64,000 nucleotides of DNA from Trileptium ribeirensis (GCA_030248225.1 JASANE010001732.1:17408-81407), one strand, 5' to 3'. Positions 14,001-25,375 are shown, counted from the first letter of the stretch. Notes: a model not told the origin generated them from the sequence alone. Translations and numbers: made by a program.

Positions 14001-17000
14001 CTCGTTGAAACATCGTTTTGAACTAATATTTTAAGACTTGCAAGGTAACATTGCAACTCATGTCCGAGTTAGAGTACCTCTAAGACCAAGAGTGGCTTAA
14101 ATATTTCATTTACGTTTCAAAGTTGAATTTCCTTTCGAAGACTTACAGGTTAATACTCGATTAAAAATGTTATAAACGACCGATCGTCCATAGCAAATAT
14201 TACAAACAGTTCGTCGTTTGTAATATTTATTACGGACGACGAATCGTCTGTTAACAAATTTATAGACGCCTTGTCGTCTATAACCTGATATACGGACGAT
14301 CGATCGTTTGTAACAAGGTGCGGACGACGCATCGTTTGTAACACAAATCTTCCAGTCGCTGGACGCATTATTCTGTCAACGGCGCACTGGAGAACCGGTG
14401 TTTGACTGACGAACGTTAATATTTTTTGAACGAAAACTACCTTCCTACTAATTTAAGAAACACACAACCCTGTAACAGTATATACACTCAAACTAAATCC
14501 TTCGCCGCACAAGATAAGGAACTGTAAGCAATATGTAATACGAAATTTCGTTGAAGTTATTTTTTATGCAGTGTTACTCTTCTGATAGTCTTGGATGTTA
14601 CCTGAATAGAGAATAAATCTAGTTTATTCATGATCCCTACAGTATTTTGTGCTCATCCTTGCTTGGGTTGTTATAGTATACTCTGAACGTCAGCGGAAAG
14701 GAACGTTCATGCTGCATTAATGCACTAACATATTATTGATCGTGTTCCAAATACGATCTGCTTTTACTGCGTCATGCGCCTGAATTTGCCACGATAGCAC
14801 ACTCGGACCAGCATTTTCTCCGTTTCATCGTGAACTTCTTATCAGTAAGCTTCTATATTCACTATCTACTGGTGTCAAACTTTTTGGTGCTATCGAGTCC
14901 ACGTTTCAACACCGATATTCCACGTCCAAGATAATGTGTCCGGACGCCATTAGTAAGGCGGATTAGGATGATAATCAGAATACCATATAACACTTTTTTT
15001 GCGTGAAAACGTCTATCTTTTTCAAAAAATACTTCTCACTACCGGATAGTAGCATGTAACATTCCTATTCGCTAACGTCAGAGTATACTATAACAACCCA
15101 AGCAAGGATGAGCACAAAATACTTTAGGATCATGAATTAACTAGATTTATTCTTTCTATTCAGGTAACATCCAGAGACTATCGATGTTAACACTGCATAA
15201 ACACTCAACGAAATTTCGTATTACATATTTCTTACAGTTCCTTATCTTGTGCGGCGAACTTCGTTGAGTGTATATACTGTTACAGTTTTGTTTTCTTAAT
15301 TAGTAGGAAGGTAGTTCGTCAAGAATATTACGTTCGTCAGTCAACCCCGTTCTCATCCCGTACAAATATGCGTCACGACTGGAAGATTTGTGTTACGAAC
15401 GATGCGTCGTCCGCACCTTGTTACAAACGATCGATGATCCCATATATCAGGTTATCACGACAAGGCGTCTATCAATTTGTTAACAGACGATTTCAGTCAT
15501 CCGTAATAAATATTACAAACGACAACCTGTTTGTAATATTTTCTATGGACAATCGGTCGTTTATAACATTTTTAATCGAGTATTAACCTGTAAGTCTTCA
15601 AAAGGAAATTCAACTTTGAAACGTCAATAATATTTAAGCCACTCTTTGGTCTTCGAGGTACTCTAACTCGGACATGAGTTGCAATGTTACCTTGCAAGTC
15701 TTAAAATATTAGTTCAAACGATGTTTCAACGAGCTATTGCCAAACACAAAGATGCTCAGATCCTCTGAAGGGGTTCAGTAAACTCAATTTGAAATCTCGG
15801 AATAACCTTCAGCATAGAAGATGCAATCATCCACGTTTAGAGTTGTGTATCTGTCGTTTGGTATTAATAAACACCGATGATTTGAAACAGCTAATAAGCA
15901 CAACAGCGTTAAAATACTTCAAGTATCTTCGAGAAACCTTTATGACTAAATCTTATAATTATTTTTATGGTCAAATGTTTAAATTCCCGTTAGCCAATAT
16001 TAAAATATGAGTAATTTGTAAAGTTTTTGAGCAGTTTTCAGAGCCAAAATTCAAAACGAAATTGAAAGTGAGAAATATCTTTATGCCACGGATGTTGGAA
16101 AGGTGGGGCTCAGTGCGCCCTGGCTACCTCGGATATTGGTTGTGCCATCCACATATATAAGGGCATTGACTATTTGAGGGTTATCTCCAGCCGCATATTT
16201 GTAAATTTTATAACACGTATGATGCTACGTTACTATTAATCAGATTTTGGTTCAATAATTATTCCTACGCAAAAATTATAAATTCGCCATCTGAATTCTG
16301 CGCTTTTTACTTAATATAAATCCGACATGCATGAATACATTTTGAATTATGTCAAGTTTTACCCTTGGGTGATCTCGTATAATGGTTTGTCCGTATAAGC
16401 CTAGCCTAGCCTCGGATCGAAATTCTACATCTAAATTTTGGTCCTATGATACTCATGTCGAGCTTCCACCGCCACCTGTTAGAGAGGAACTTGACATCAT
16501 CCTAGAGGCCAGCACGTGGGCCTCAGTTCCAGAATCGGCTTGCCGGCTTCCCTTTTTCCGGTTGACCACCTGCCCCTCACTTTTAGTGGCGTACGGCAAC
16601 CCTGTATGATACTCTTTTCTTCTTGTTATATTTATATATACATATTATTTTGCCCACACCTTGTTCAAGACTGTACTATGATGGGTTTCGTTTTTCATTT
16701 GTTCTGTTTTGGCCGCGTGCTTGGGGCTGTCACCAGCAGTTCAATCTCTCTCCCTCAATTAATTCAGAAATGCTTAATACTTACGCCCCCGCCCCCGAGT
16801 AACTGACCTATCGAGGTATTTGCGAGAGTTGCATATGATAGAGAAGTCGATATACAACAAAAAAGGTCAAAAAAAAAAGCCCGAGCCCGATTCTGAGGCC
16901 CTACGCTTTTGCGTGCCCTCTGGGGATCAAGTTTCCTCTAACTGGCGAGCTCTCGATAGCAATATCAAAAGACCAAAAATGATAATTTTGATCCCAGGTA

Positions 17001-20000
17001 CGTCTTATGCTATATACGGACTATCCCGTACGATCACCCCACGGTCCAAAACTTGACATCGTCGAATAGATATTCGTCCCTGCCCGATTTTTTTTCGCGC
17101 TTTGGGTTTTTTTTTTGTTTTTTTCTTTTTTCTCCTCTCTTTTTTTTCCTTGCGCGGGGGGGTGACCCCCAGGGTGCGATGCCCTTTGTATACGCCTCGG
17201 ACGTCGGCGACCGATTCGGGTGCCGGGGCGCGGCTCGCCCCCTTTCCCTCGTGTTTCTTTTTTTCGTTTCGAATTTTGGCTACTTAAAAACTGCTCAAAA
17301 CTTACAAATTACTCATATTTTTATATTGGCTACACGGTTAAACATTCACCTAGAATAATTATAATTTCCTCATAAACTTTCTATTGAAGTTTTAAACGTC
17401 TTATCTTATTTGCTATTTCAGAATCATCGTATTTATTTAATACCCACCATCTCCGGACTCTAAACGTGCCGTTATCTCCGCTCCATGCTCAAACTTCGTT
17501 TCGTTTACTCGAACCCCTTCGGGTCTGAGGCGTCTTTGTTTGGCAAATAGCTCGTTAAACCTAGTTTTCTATATTCTTACACTCGTAACATTGCACTCAT
17601 GTCCATTCAAATTCCTAGACCAAATGCTTATATCTCATTACGTCTCAATTCAATTTCCCTTTTCGAACTTTACAGTTAATACTCAGATTCAATGTTATAA
17701 ACGACCGATCGTCACCTCGAATTACACTACAGTTTCCGTTATATATTTTTTTTCGCGCTCGTCTATTCAACAAATTTATAGACGCCCTTTGTAGTATATT
17801 ACCTATCTATCGATCAATCATTTGTACGAGTGCGCGACACAATTTCGTTTGTAACACAATCTTCCGTCGCCATCAGACGCACTATTTCGACGACACTAGA
17901 CCTTTCATGACTAGACGAACGTTAACTATTTTTAACGGACTTACCCATTCCTACTAATTTAAGAAACACACAACCCTGTAACAGTATATACACTCAAACT
18001 AAATCCTTCGCCGCACAAGATAAGGAACTGTAAGCAATATGTAATACGAAATTTCGTTGAAGTTATTTTTTATGCAGTGTTAACTATCTGATAGTCTCTG
18101 GATGTTACCTGAATAGAAGAATAAATCTAGTTTAATTCATGATCCCTAACAGTATTTTGTGCTCATCCTTGCTTGGGTTGTTATAGTATACTCTGAACGT
18201 TAGCGGAATAGGAATGTTACATGCTACTATCCGGAGTGAATAAGTACATTTTTTGAAAAGATATACGTTTTACGCAAAACAAATGTGTTTATATGCGTTT
18301 CTGATTATCATCCTAATCCGCCTTACTAATGGCGTCCGGACACATTATCTTGGACGTGGAAACATATTGGTGTTGAAAACGTGGACTCGATAGCACCAAA
18401 AAGTTTGACACCAGTAGATAGTGAAATTATACGAAGCTTACTGATTAAGAAGTTCACGATGAAACGGAAGAAATGCTGGTCCGAAGTGTGCTATCGTGGC
18501 AAATTCAGGCGCATGACGCAGTAAAAGCAGATCGTACTTTGGAACACCATCAATAAGATCTGTTTTTAGTGCATTTAATGCAGCATGAAACGCTTTCCTT
18601 TCGCTGTCGCTAAGCATTCTATATTCTTGCCGAACAGATTGACGTCGCAACGACGGAACAATTTGTCGTTTTTGACGTATTCCGATGCCAGAACGTCCGG
18701 TCCTTCGTGGTTTATGTTTTTGTGCCCTTCCACAGCGCGATGGTAATGTACTCTTGCTGCATTGTTCTATTTCAGCAATCCATTCTCGTTGACTAGTACT
18801 AAATTTACGCCTTCCAGTACGAGGTTTGCCAGCAACTATCGACTCCGCAAAGGGCGCTACTTTTTTCAGCTCCGGCGGTAGAATAGCTAAAATGTATGCC
18901 GAATATATTAAATACAATCACATGAAGCTAAAGTTTGTTAGGCATCATTATTCTGCACTACCCTACACATATATGGTAGTACAGCCACGTATCAAACACC
19001 GTATTGCAGTTGCATCGCCATCTCTGCACGTCGAAATTTAGGTTTTTGAAAATTGTTGCTGGTATAGGTTAATAAACTGAACTAAAAATTACATAAAATT
19101 TACTAAATGATTGGTAAAGATAATACTAATAAGAATATTGTAATAAATACCGATCATACAAATAAAGGAATTCGATGACTTTTTTATACTGAAAAGATTC
19201 TTAAAAAAATTAAGAATCCTTGCAAGTTTACGCAAACCTAAAACTCAACTATTTTTAACGTCGTAGTCTTGGATGTTTTAAAATCGATAAGGTAGGAACA
19301 TTTGTGTATATATTTGACGTCTGCTGTTATGAGGTATGAAAAATGTCGCAGTCAATGCTAAATCAATCAAAACATTCATGTTATCGCATGAATTCTAACG
19401 AGCGTTTTATTGTTCGCTCATTTTACCTTGAATTCTTGCAATAGCCCCAAGTTAGCGCAATGTCTAGTAAACGAGACTTTCGCTCGGGCGTTCAGCTGTT
19501 TGACACCTAGCGGTCACCTATAATTGGTCACCGGTACTCGAAATGCAAATTATTTCAGGTCATACCTGGCTAAATTTCAGCGCGTAGTCAGGCACCCAGG
19601 AGATATTTGGTAGCACAACATAAAAATACACAACCGCAAAACCAAAATAACGTGAAGTCCAAAATCTAGTCAACTGTACTGCTTTGTTGTTATCAAATTT
19701 ACAATTTTGTTCAAAATTTGTCTTAGTCTTAACATGTTTTAGTCATAATTTTCAGTGCACGTTGAGAGAAGACACAATGTGATTTTCATCAATGAAATGT
19801 CTACACATACGTTTATATTTAGGGAGACAGTGTAAATTGCTAGTTTGTTCAGCTTAATTCTAGCGGTCCCGTCTCTTTGTTACTGGATTTTTGATTTTAA
19901 CCGATGTTATGTAGTGTATCAATGGTATGCTATTCGATAGCCACATACTGCGGCAAAACCCAAATATAATAGTTTATTAGTTATCATCAACATAACTTAG

Positions 20001-22839
20001 AATTTGGTTGGATCATTGCTTTGTTTTAATTTTAACACAGCTCCAGTATATGCTCACATTGTATATTTTTATTAGCACAGGATCGTTTCCATCTGGAATC
20101 GATGTAGTCGAGTGTTTATTCTGCGCCAAAGTTAGTAAATGTATTGTTTTGTTTTTATATAAATAATTTGAAATGGTTCGTTCCATGGTATTCCCAACTA
20201 CCCTAGATAGCAAGTTCTTGTCACATTTAATTAAGACCACAAAGCTAGTGCAAATACTTGATTATGTATTGGTGACAATAATAAGTCATTAACGGAAGCT
20301 TCGGTCGATTTCGCCAATAGCTCAAAATGGTAATCGCGCTTCGGTATAGCATCCTCGGTGTCTAAATATTCAACTTGTCTTAATTTCCACTATAAAACAA
20401 TGGTTTTGACTATTTTTCGTTATTCTAATTCTAAAATGTTGCAGCACGCATAGCTTTGGATTGGTTTAACAGATATTACTGATCGTCATTTTAATAGTAA
20501 TAATAATATAATGAGGCATTTATAGAGCGCCCTTTTCGCTGATAGCGTTGCAAAAGCGATGAATACGATAACACAATAACAACACGATAATTTTGAAATT
20601 ATGAAGGTAAGATCTGCGGAAAAGAAATGCCCTTAGTTAATACTTAAATTAATTTTAGTAAATGTTAATGGCGTTCTGGTGCGTGTGTGAGTTTAGATTT
20701 TGCGGGATGTGCTTCCGTGCATGAAGAGAAATAAAGAATCTCTGTTCGTGGTTAAATTAACTAACAATTCGATTCCCGATTTTGTGTAGTATTTGCACGA
20801 ACTTGTGCACTTAGTGAAATGTCCAATTTTTAATATTATGAGATGGCTCAGGACTTTATTTAGTATGATTGTAGTATTTTTCTTATTAGACCTCGTATTT
20901 ATGTGTTGTGTCAATTTTTTTTTGGAAAATTTCAGCGAATTTCAGTTCTATTGAAACTATTGAAATTGTTCTATTCGGTGACGTACATACCGTTTCAGCG
21001 GAGCTGATATTAAATCTTTGTTTGGCTTATCTAAAATTTAATACATACTGGCAGTTCCTTCTTCTAGAATCCAACAGTCAACTATTACAAGAGTGCATAC
21101 AAGAGTTGATATTACCAAGAGAGCATTAGAGGAGTATGACACTTCCCTGCACTCACATGTAAACCCGTGTCAGGCGTTTTCGGCCTGACCTCCCAGTTTT
21201 TTGGGGGAGGTTCGTCATGCACAGACGCCCCAGTTTCTGGCGGAGGTACTTCGAACCCCCACCCCCCGAGTTTCCGTGGGGGGTCGGTTTAACCAGCAAC
21301 TGCTTATAAACCGACCCCCCCCTCAGAAACTGGGGGTGTCAGGCCAAAAACGCCTGCATCATCAAACACGGGTGTACATGTGAGTGCAGGGAAGTGGCAT
21401 ACTCTTCACTAATGCGCTCTTGGTCTAAGCAAATGTAATATGTCATTCATGAGTACCAATTTTAGTAATGTGCTGCTTTACCACCAAGGTAATGTTTTAC
21501 GGATATTCATATTTTATTCCTTTAATACATACTTATAATTAACCTAAAGTAAGTGATAGGTTGATAGTTGTTATTAAATTTTTAAGCTCATATCTGAAAT
21601 CAATATAGTTTTGACATAACTGTGTTTAGCGCACGCTAGTCTGTCAGTGGTTACATGGCATTTAGAAAAAAAGTGGGTGTTATATTTCAAGGTATTCAAA
21701 CCATTAGTCTAGAAATAACCTTTGTAGCTAAGCGTTAGGTCTAAAAGTAAATCCGGCAGAACTGAAATAAAGCTTCAAAGTCAGAACAAACTAGAGTCAT
21801 GTGCTTTTAAAATTTGAGTAGCATTGCCTGAGCGTAGTTCACTTCAACAAAATCGCGACTTCTACTAAAATTGGGAAGCACGGACATTATCATTATAAGC
21901 TTTTTACGGTTGAAAACCAGACATTTATGGTAGAAGCCATATAATCTAGTGGATAGTACAAAGTGGGCAGTACGTTTTATGCTCGCGACGGTAGTTGACA
22001 CTTGCTGATGCTTGGCATGAATGTAATCTTTTATTATTCCAAAATGTTAAATTCAGCTATTTTGATCTAGAAGTATAGGATTTTATTATGTTGTTAACAT
22101 TATAGCTGCTGAACATTCTAAAATATACATCCACACGTAGAAACACTTTCGCGCTTTAGCGTTTCTGAGTTTTATATCTTGGGCATAGCTGGCTGAGGTC
22201 TGCCGGCTGAGAAGTGGTAACTGGTTCCGGCGAGGAGGAGGGTGCGGTACGAGAATTACGAGATACGGGATGCGACGGAGAGGCGCAGGATTTGTGCAAG
22301 TGCCGAAACTGCTTATAATTTGCTAATATGTGCAACATATTACGTAAGATTTGTTAAAATTATCAAATTTTGCGCGCGCGATACGCGTTGGGGGAAGGTG
22401 CTAGTTCCGTGGTCCCCGGGACTTAATATATCTTAGGAGTCCGACTCTTAGGAAATAATTGTCCTACACACCCAGTGCCTATAGACAGCTGTGATTTAAA
22501 ATAATTTTATCTATATATGCAAACAAATAAATTTTTTACTTTTAATTCCCATTTCGTATCGTCATTAAATGTTAAAAATATATATCCGATTTTGTACTTA
22601 CCTGTACCTTGCCCAGATTTAACCAATGATATAAACCAATTCGCTTTTTGTTCACACAATTTTTTTCGCTGCTCTGGTGTAAATCGACTATCTCCAACGT
22701 TATCGCAGGCACCGAGCGGAATCGACTGAGCTGTAACGCCTGATGGATGGAGGTGAGTTGTGTAATGAGTCAAAAAAAGTACACGGAACAGATAATAGAT
22801 TGACGAGGCTGATAAAGCCAGGTCTCGTTGTAAAATCAT
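4774..22839 (-). CDS. Secreted tyrosinase with two C-terminal ShKT domains (six-exon gene)
   Basis: Type-3 copper monooxygenase that oxidises phenols to quinones; in nematodes the family is linked to cuticle or eggshell tanning and melanisation. Coding exons, 5' to 3' on the minus strand: 22839-22602, 18886-18442, 9435-8956, 8419-7842, 7331-7191, 5024-4774. Every junction has GT/AG and the phases 1,2,2,1,1 all fit, giving 2133 nt (710 aa). Order: signal peptide, basic pro-region with an RQKR furin-like site, tyrosinase core (about residues 165-390), Cys-rich region, Thr-rich linker, ShKT-1, ShKT-2. Copper ligands are His204, His213 and His222 (CuA), and His344, His348 and His371 (CuB), so an active enzyme is expected. 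The architecture matches nematode TYR proteins. An in-frame TAA twelve codons upstream supports the ATG at 22839. The 3' end is less certain, because no clear poly(A) signal was seen. Confidence 0.9.
6447..6665. repeat. TGAGTC/GACTCA-rich dispersed repeat, copy 1
   Basis: Contains many TGAGTC, GACTCA and CTGAG words, in tyrosinase intron 5. It resembles 25137-25375 in block order (Gln-like CTGAGCTAA..AATTGTT..CGGCCAGCG segment, then ACTGAGCCT). Confidence 0.55.
7191..7331 (-). CDS. Tyrosinase exon 5: first ShKT domain
   Basis: Short exon with acceptor TTTTCAG; codons restored across the phase-1 junction give a six-cysteine ShKT domain with CCSVWSRVGECNRN, the C...CC..W...GEC signature of nematode ShKT modules. 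Two in-phase donors are possible: GTATGG (exon end 7191) or GTAATC (exon end 7200). They differ by three residues between the two ShKT domains. Confidence 0.82.
7490..7640 (+). repeat. Possible tRNA-derived SINE, family C copy 1
   Basis: In tyrosinase intron 4. GGTTAGTGGAATG could be an A box and GAGTTCGATACC a B box, followed by TGACCTCCTATAATTGTTCA and GGGTACTCGAAG. The part after the B box is shared with 19505-19560. No tail or target duplication was identified. Confidence 0.4.
7842..8419 (-). CDS. Tyrosinase exon 4: Cys-rich region and Thr-rich linker
   Basis: Acceptor GTTTATAG and donor GTATGT. The start overlaps the end of the core and has the nematode-TYR-like segment DGLSNRYTDKFYRY. 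A Cys-rich part follows (CTGFEGTDICYKSTCQNGRC), then a Thr/Pro/Ser-rich linker, probably O-glycosylated, leading to the ShKT domains. About 192 codons. Confidence 0.88.
8956..9435 (-). CDS. Tyrosinase exon 3: CuB site
   Basis: Acceptor CCTTTAAG and donor GTAAGT; the junction with exon 2 reads ...ELLNQ|FEIALR, as expected for the family. It contains VSLPYWDTTLE, an HGLNH pair (two CuB histidines) and DPIFYLLHSFIDYIWEEW with the third. The usual FxxHH doublet is LH here; the second, copper-binding His is kept. 480 nt, phase 2 to phase 2. Confidence 0.92.
9436..12974. other. Tyrosinase intron 2, 3' part: no feature recognised
   Basis: AT-rich intron with no open frame of interest on either strand. 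A short hairpin (TAGCATATGACGTATGCTA) sits at about 12,864-12,882. Nothing else could be supported. Confidence 0.5.
12975..14690 (+). repeat. Triplicated segment, forward copy F1
   Basis: First of three copies of a segment of about 1.7-2 kb. It matches 16,765-18,190 in the same orientation and 15,000-16,735 in reverse complement. The match with F2 is base-perfect over long stretches near 14,446-14,590 but noisy elsewhere. Confidence 0.85.
14695..14844 (+). pseudogene. Inverted partial copy of tyrosinase exon 2
   Basis: Carries the CuA end of exon 2 (LLLRHAPEFATIAH recognisable) in plus orientation, with its GTAAGC donor at 14845. Frame is broken by single-base deletions. It should not be annotated as a second tyrosinase; it is part of the inverted copy R. 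Confidence 0.8.
14695..16735 (-). repeat. Triplicated segment, reverse-complement copy R
   Basis: Reverse complement of about 16.8-18.6 kb, starting inside tyrosinase exon 2 and running back through the intron. The exon-derived part differs from the real exon mainly by single-base losses in short homopolymers (for example CACTTCGG to CACTCGG and CTTAATCAG to CTTATCAG). Confidence 0.85.
16765..18240 (+). repeat. Triplicated segment, forward copy F2, low-quality sequence
   Basis: Same orientation as F1 and joined directly to the real exon 2. From about 16.8 to 17.94 kb it is far more diverged than F1 or R, with missing bases and long T and G runs near 17.09-17.17 kb. From 17,941 it matches F1 almost exactly. 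This abrupt quality change suggests raw long-read sequence spliced to polished sequence. Confidence 0.8.
18442..18886 (-). CDS. Tyrosinase exon 2: pro-region and CuA site
   Basis: Acceptor ATTTTAG fits phase 1 of exon 1; donor GTAAGC leaves phase 2. The first half is basic and contains dibasic and RQKR motifs, a likely propeptide cleavage zone. The second half begins the catalytic core at EYRMLSDSERKAFH and carries the three CuA histidines in LLLRHAP, IAHFGPAF and LPFHRE. The common family motif is PAFLPWHR, so Trp to Phe here is a mild change. The last part of this exon is repeated, in reverse complement and with indels, near 14.7-14.84 kb. Confidence 0.9.
18887..21114. other. Tyrosinase intron 1, 3' part: no gene recognised
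   Basis: AT-rich intron apart from the possible SINE at 19.45-19.61 kb. No convincing exon or RNA gene was seen on either strand. Confidence 0.5.
19450..19610 (+). repeat. Possible tRNA-derived SINE, family C copy 2
   Basis: In tyrosinase intron 1. Shares CCTATAATTG.TCA..GGTACTCGAA with the copy at 7.5 kb, after a weak A-box/B-box-like region (TAGCGCAATGTCTAG, GTTCAGCTG). Diverged. Confidence 0.35.
21115..21423. mobile_element. GC-rich foldback (long inverted-repeat) element
   Basis: The two ends are near-perfect inverted repeats of about 45 bp: CCAAGAGAGCATTAG ... TTCCCTGCACTCACATGTA on the left and TACATGTGAGTGCAGGGAA ... CTAATGCGCTCTTGG on the right. Inner arms also pair (CGTTTTCGGCCTGAC with GTCAGGCCAAAAACG, and GGGGGGTCGGTTT with AAACCGACCCCCC). 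The whole 309 bp can fold into one hairpin and is much richer in C/G than its surroundings. No clear target duplication. Confidence 0.75.
22602..22839 (-). CDS. Tyrosinase exon 1: signal peptide and N-terminus
   Basis: Encodes about 79 residues starting MILQRD, followed by a hydrophobic stretch (LALSASSIYYLFRVLFL) that looks like a secretion signal, then a short Cys-containing region. The donor is the strong GTAAGT directly after ...GGTACAG and leaves phase 1. A longer start (TTG at 22854) is formally open, but the first ATG is at 22839 and an in-frame TAA lies 36 nt upstream. Confidence 0.75.
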
Positions 22840-22916
22840 TTTCAAAAGTTTCAAAATAAAACCAAATAAATATTAATAAATATGAAGCTTCGAGTTGAAC
22901 TATGTATTTTTAATAT

Positions 22917-22925
22917 CTTTATATA
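22917..22925 (-). promoter_or_regulatory. Possible TATA box upstream of tyrosinase
   Basis: TATATAAAG on the minus strand, about 80 nt before the ATG at 22839, in a sensible position for a core promoter. The region is AT-rich, so chance occurrence is quite possible. Confidence 0.3.
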
Positions 22926-23660
22926 AATAAGTAACCAAGCACTAGCGTTACCGTGTTTTCGATATACCAAATGCCAGTTGGTGTAGTGTTGGAGCTGATC
23001 TAATTATCGGAAGAAACTTAATAATTTACAACTTGCTAGGGATCACTTTCTGCACACACATTAAATTATGGTCAATTATTAACATCATTTTTGCGCAAAC
23101 CGAACGACCTATACTATCAATGATTTGTATTTACATATATTGAATAAAGGATGTTGGTGATCAAGCCGGCTTAACTGACGCTGTGAACCATAAGGCCGTG
23201 TTCATATTGCATCCGATCCGATTCGAATTTTTATAGTTATCATATTCGTGTGTATGTATATATATTTATTTTTCGCGCTATTTCATCTCAATCGGATCCG
23301 AAAAAAATTATGCATGCTATTTTGGATCGGTTCCGACTGGATGGGGTCAGATCAGGCACAATGACAACACTGCATTACAGCAAAACAGGCAGGTTCGGTG
23401 TTGCGCAGATGACACCTTTATTGATGGTAGCATCCTTTTTCGTAGCAATTTATTACGATCAGGAAAACAAAACATTCTAACAAGGGGTTGTAGCAAATAA
23501 ATGATAGTTTTGTTATTAATTGGAGTTACGCTGTATATTACTCTTATTTTTATTTAAATTATATTTAATATTGTATTTCCTGGGTGAATGTAAGCCACTC
23601 TCAAAAAAACTTTTCACGCTTTAGGCGCAAAACATGAAAATTAAGAACAAACATGCTGCA

Positions 23661-23912
23661 CTTGTTTGTTCAGGTTTACGCTCTAGTTAATTTTACTGTG
23701 TTTCCTAACGCATAAAGAATTATAATTCGATGAGGTCAACTAATTTAGCTGTTTTCGCTGCAGCGCTCTGGCGCTCGCTCGATAGCCTTGTTTGTTCAGG
23801 TTTACGCTCTAGTTAATTTTACTGTGTTTCCTAACGCATAAAGAATTATAATTCGATGATGTCAACTAATTTAGCTGTTTTCGCTGCAGCGCTCTGGCGC
23901 TCGCTCGATAGC
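23661..23912 (+). repeat. 126-bp tandem duplication
   Basis: Two head-to-tail copies starting at 23661 and 23787, almost identical (GATGAGG versus GATGATG is the clear difference). Each ends in CTGGCGCTCGCTCGATAGC. Very recent by divergence; located upstream of the tyrosinase gene. Confidence 0.9.
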
Positions 23913-24439
23913 CTTGGAACCTTTGAGGTTCCTCTTTTTACATCTATAGAAAGGCAATTGCGTACAAACACTACAATGGATAGCTGTTGGTCATAATGAA
24001 ACGTAACTTTTTAATGGATGTCCCAAAATGTTCTATGAAAGGTGAAAGTCTTCACCGAAACTCCAACTGTACCATTCATGCACTATAAAAATAGATTGCA
24101 GCTGTGCACATTATGATTCTCATCAAAATCGCAAAGTGAAAAACTGCGATACAGTGCAGTAAAACATCGAGGCTACCTGATGTCTGTTCTACAAAACTAT
24201 AACCAAGACAACAGAAAATACAGCTTTCGTAGCACTGTCTAGTTCACTGATTTAAGGCTAGCTAGAAATTTCAGTAGCAACTATTTTATACTGTAATTGC
24301 CAAAATTATTAAATATTATATTACTAGGATGAGAAAACGCCAGTTTAATTTTACAATTAAACGAAAACCTTCCAAGTGAAACAGTCGCGCTTTGTACATG
24401 TAGCGCTTTTTTCTTTCAATGCTGACTGAAAATTTGCCG

Positions 24440-24515
24440 CGTCGGTGAATTGAATCTGGATTGCTCAGCCGCAAGTCCCTGAAGTCTAGTCACTACACCA
24501 TACTGGAGTTGTTGC
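24440..24515 (-). repeat. tRNA-like SINE head (tentative)
   Basis: On the minus strand, GGTGTAGTGACTAGACTTC followed by AGATTCAATTCACC resembles Pol III A and B boxes at tRNA-like spacing. No SINE body or tail is clear. Confidence 0.3.
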
Positions 24516-25136
24516 TCTGTTCCTTAAGAAATCCCGCAAAGCGAGCACCCACGAACGCACGTGCCGTCGTACAGTGCGACATAAACTCAGTTAACGTATC
24601 GTACATTGTATCCAATTGTACCTTTGTGCATGAAAAGGCTAGCTAAATATACAAACCTAACATCCCGCGCTAGGTCTGTGTATTCACAGACAGATAATCA
24701 GTCACTGCCAGCTTTTTAAGAAATATAAGAATACACTTTCCGCCATTATCTTGTACTTACACATAATATATTTGGCGAATTTTGCTGACGAGGTCTACAA
24801 AAAATTAACGTATATGGATATGTAGGTGACTAAACATAATTTATTTCCTCAGCCGTAATAAAGGTCGTCGTATCATAAGTTTTTAGTTAGCGCTGGCAGA
24901 TATTCTCTTAATGAATATAACGTGTATGGTATCGGCACAGACAGTTTTCAGGTCTGGCACAACTATACCGTTCCATAAGATTCAGTTTGTGGTCAGGTCT
25001 AAAAGCATATCTGTATTAAGTGTATGCCAAGTAAAAGTGTTTGCAAAGATCCAAGAATGCAACCATCATGCCTGTTTTTGAGAGATCCAGATATTGAATA
25101 AATTTATAGGCATCACAACTAAATAAGATACACTCC

Positions 25137-25375
25137 AAAAACTCAGAGCCACAAAACGGCTCAGTTGGGTGGCCAATCTTTGACTTTTAAAACAAGTAAG
25201 ATTTTGGCTTAGCCGAGCTAACAATTGTTTAACTCGGCCAGCGAGCCAAGCTTCGACTCAGCATGGGTTAGCCCAAACTCGGTCTGAGTGACACGTAACT
25301 GAGACTGAGCCTAATGTGACTCAATCAATGAGCAACAAAAGTCTCAAAAGACTCACTCATTTAAGTCGAAGCGTG
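25137..25375. repeat. TGAGTC/GACTCA-rich dispersed repeat, copy 2
   Basis: Second diverged copy of the TGAGTC-rich family, including GAGCTAACAATTGTTTAACT and ACTGAGCCTAATGTGACTCA. The repeated word resembles an AP-1/bZIP site, but this is a transposon-like repeat first. Confidence 0.55.

Noticed and set aside
14750..14850. Second tyrosinase gene on the plus strand
   Set aside because: It is the inverted copy of exon 2 with single-base deletions and no other exons on that strand.
13709..16010. Conserved small protein encoded twice (minus 13709-13924 and plus 15789-16010)
   Set aside because: The two frames agree only because the DNA is the same intronic segment present as an inverted copy; no other evidence of coding.
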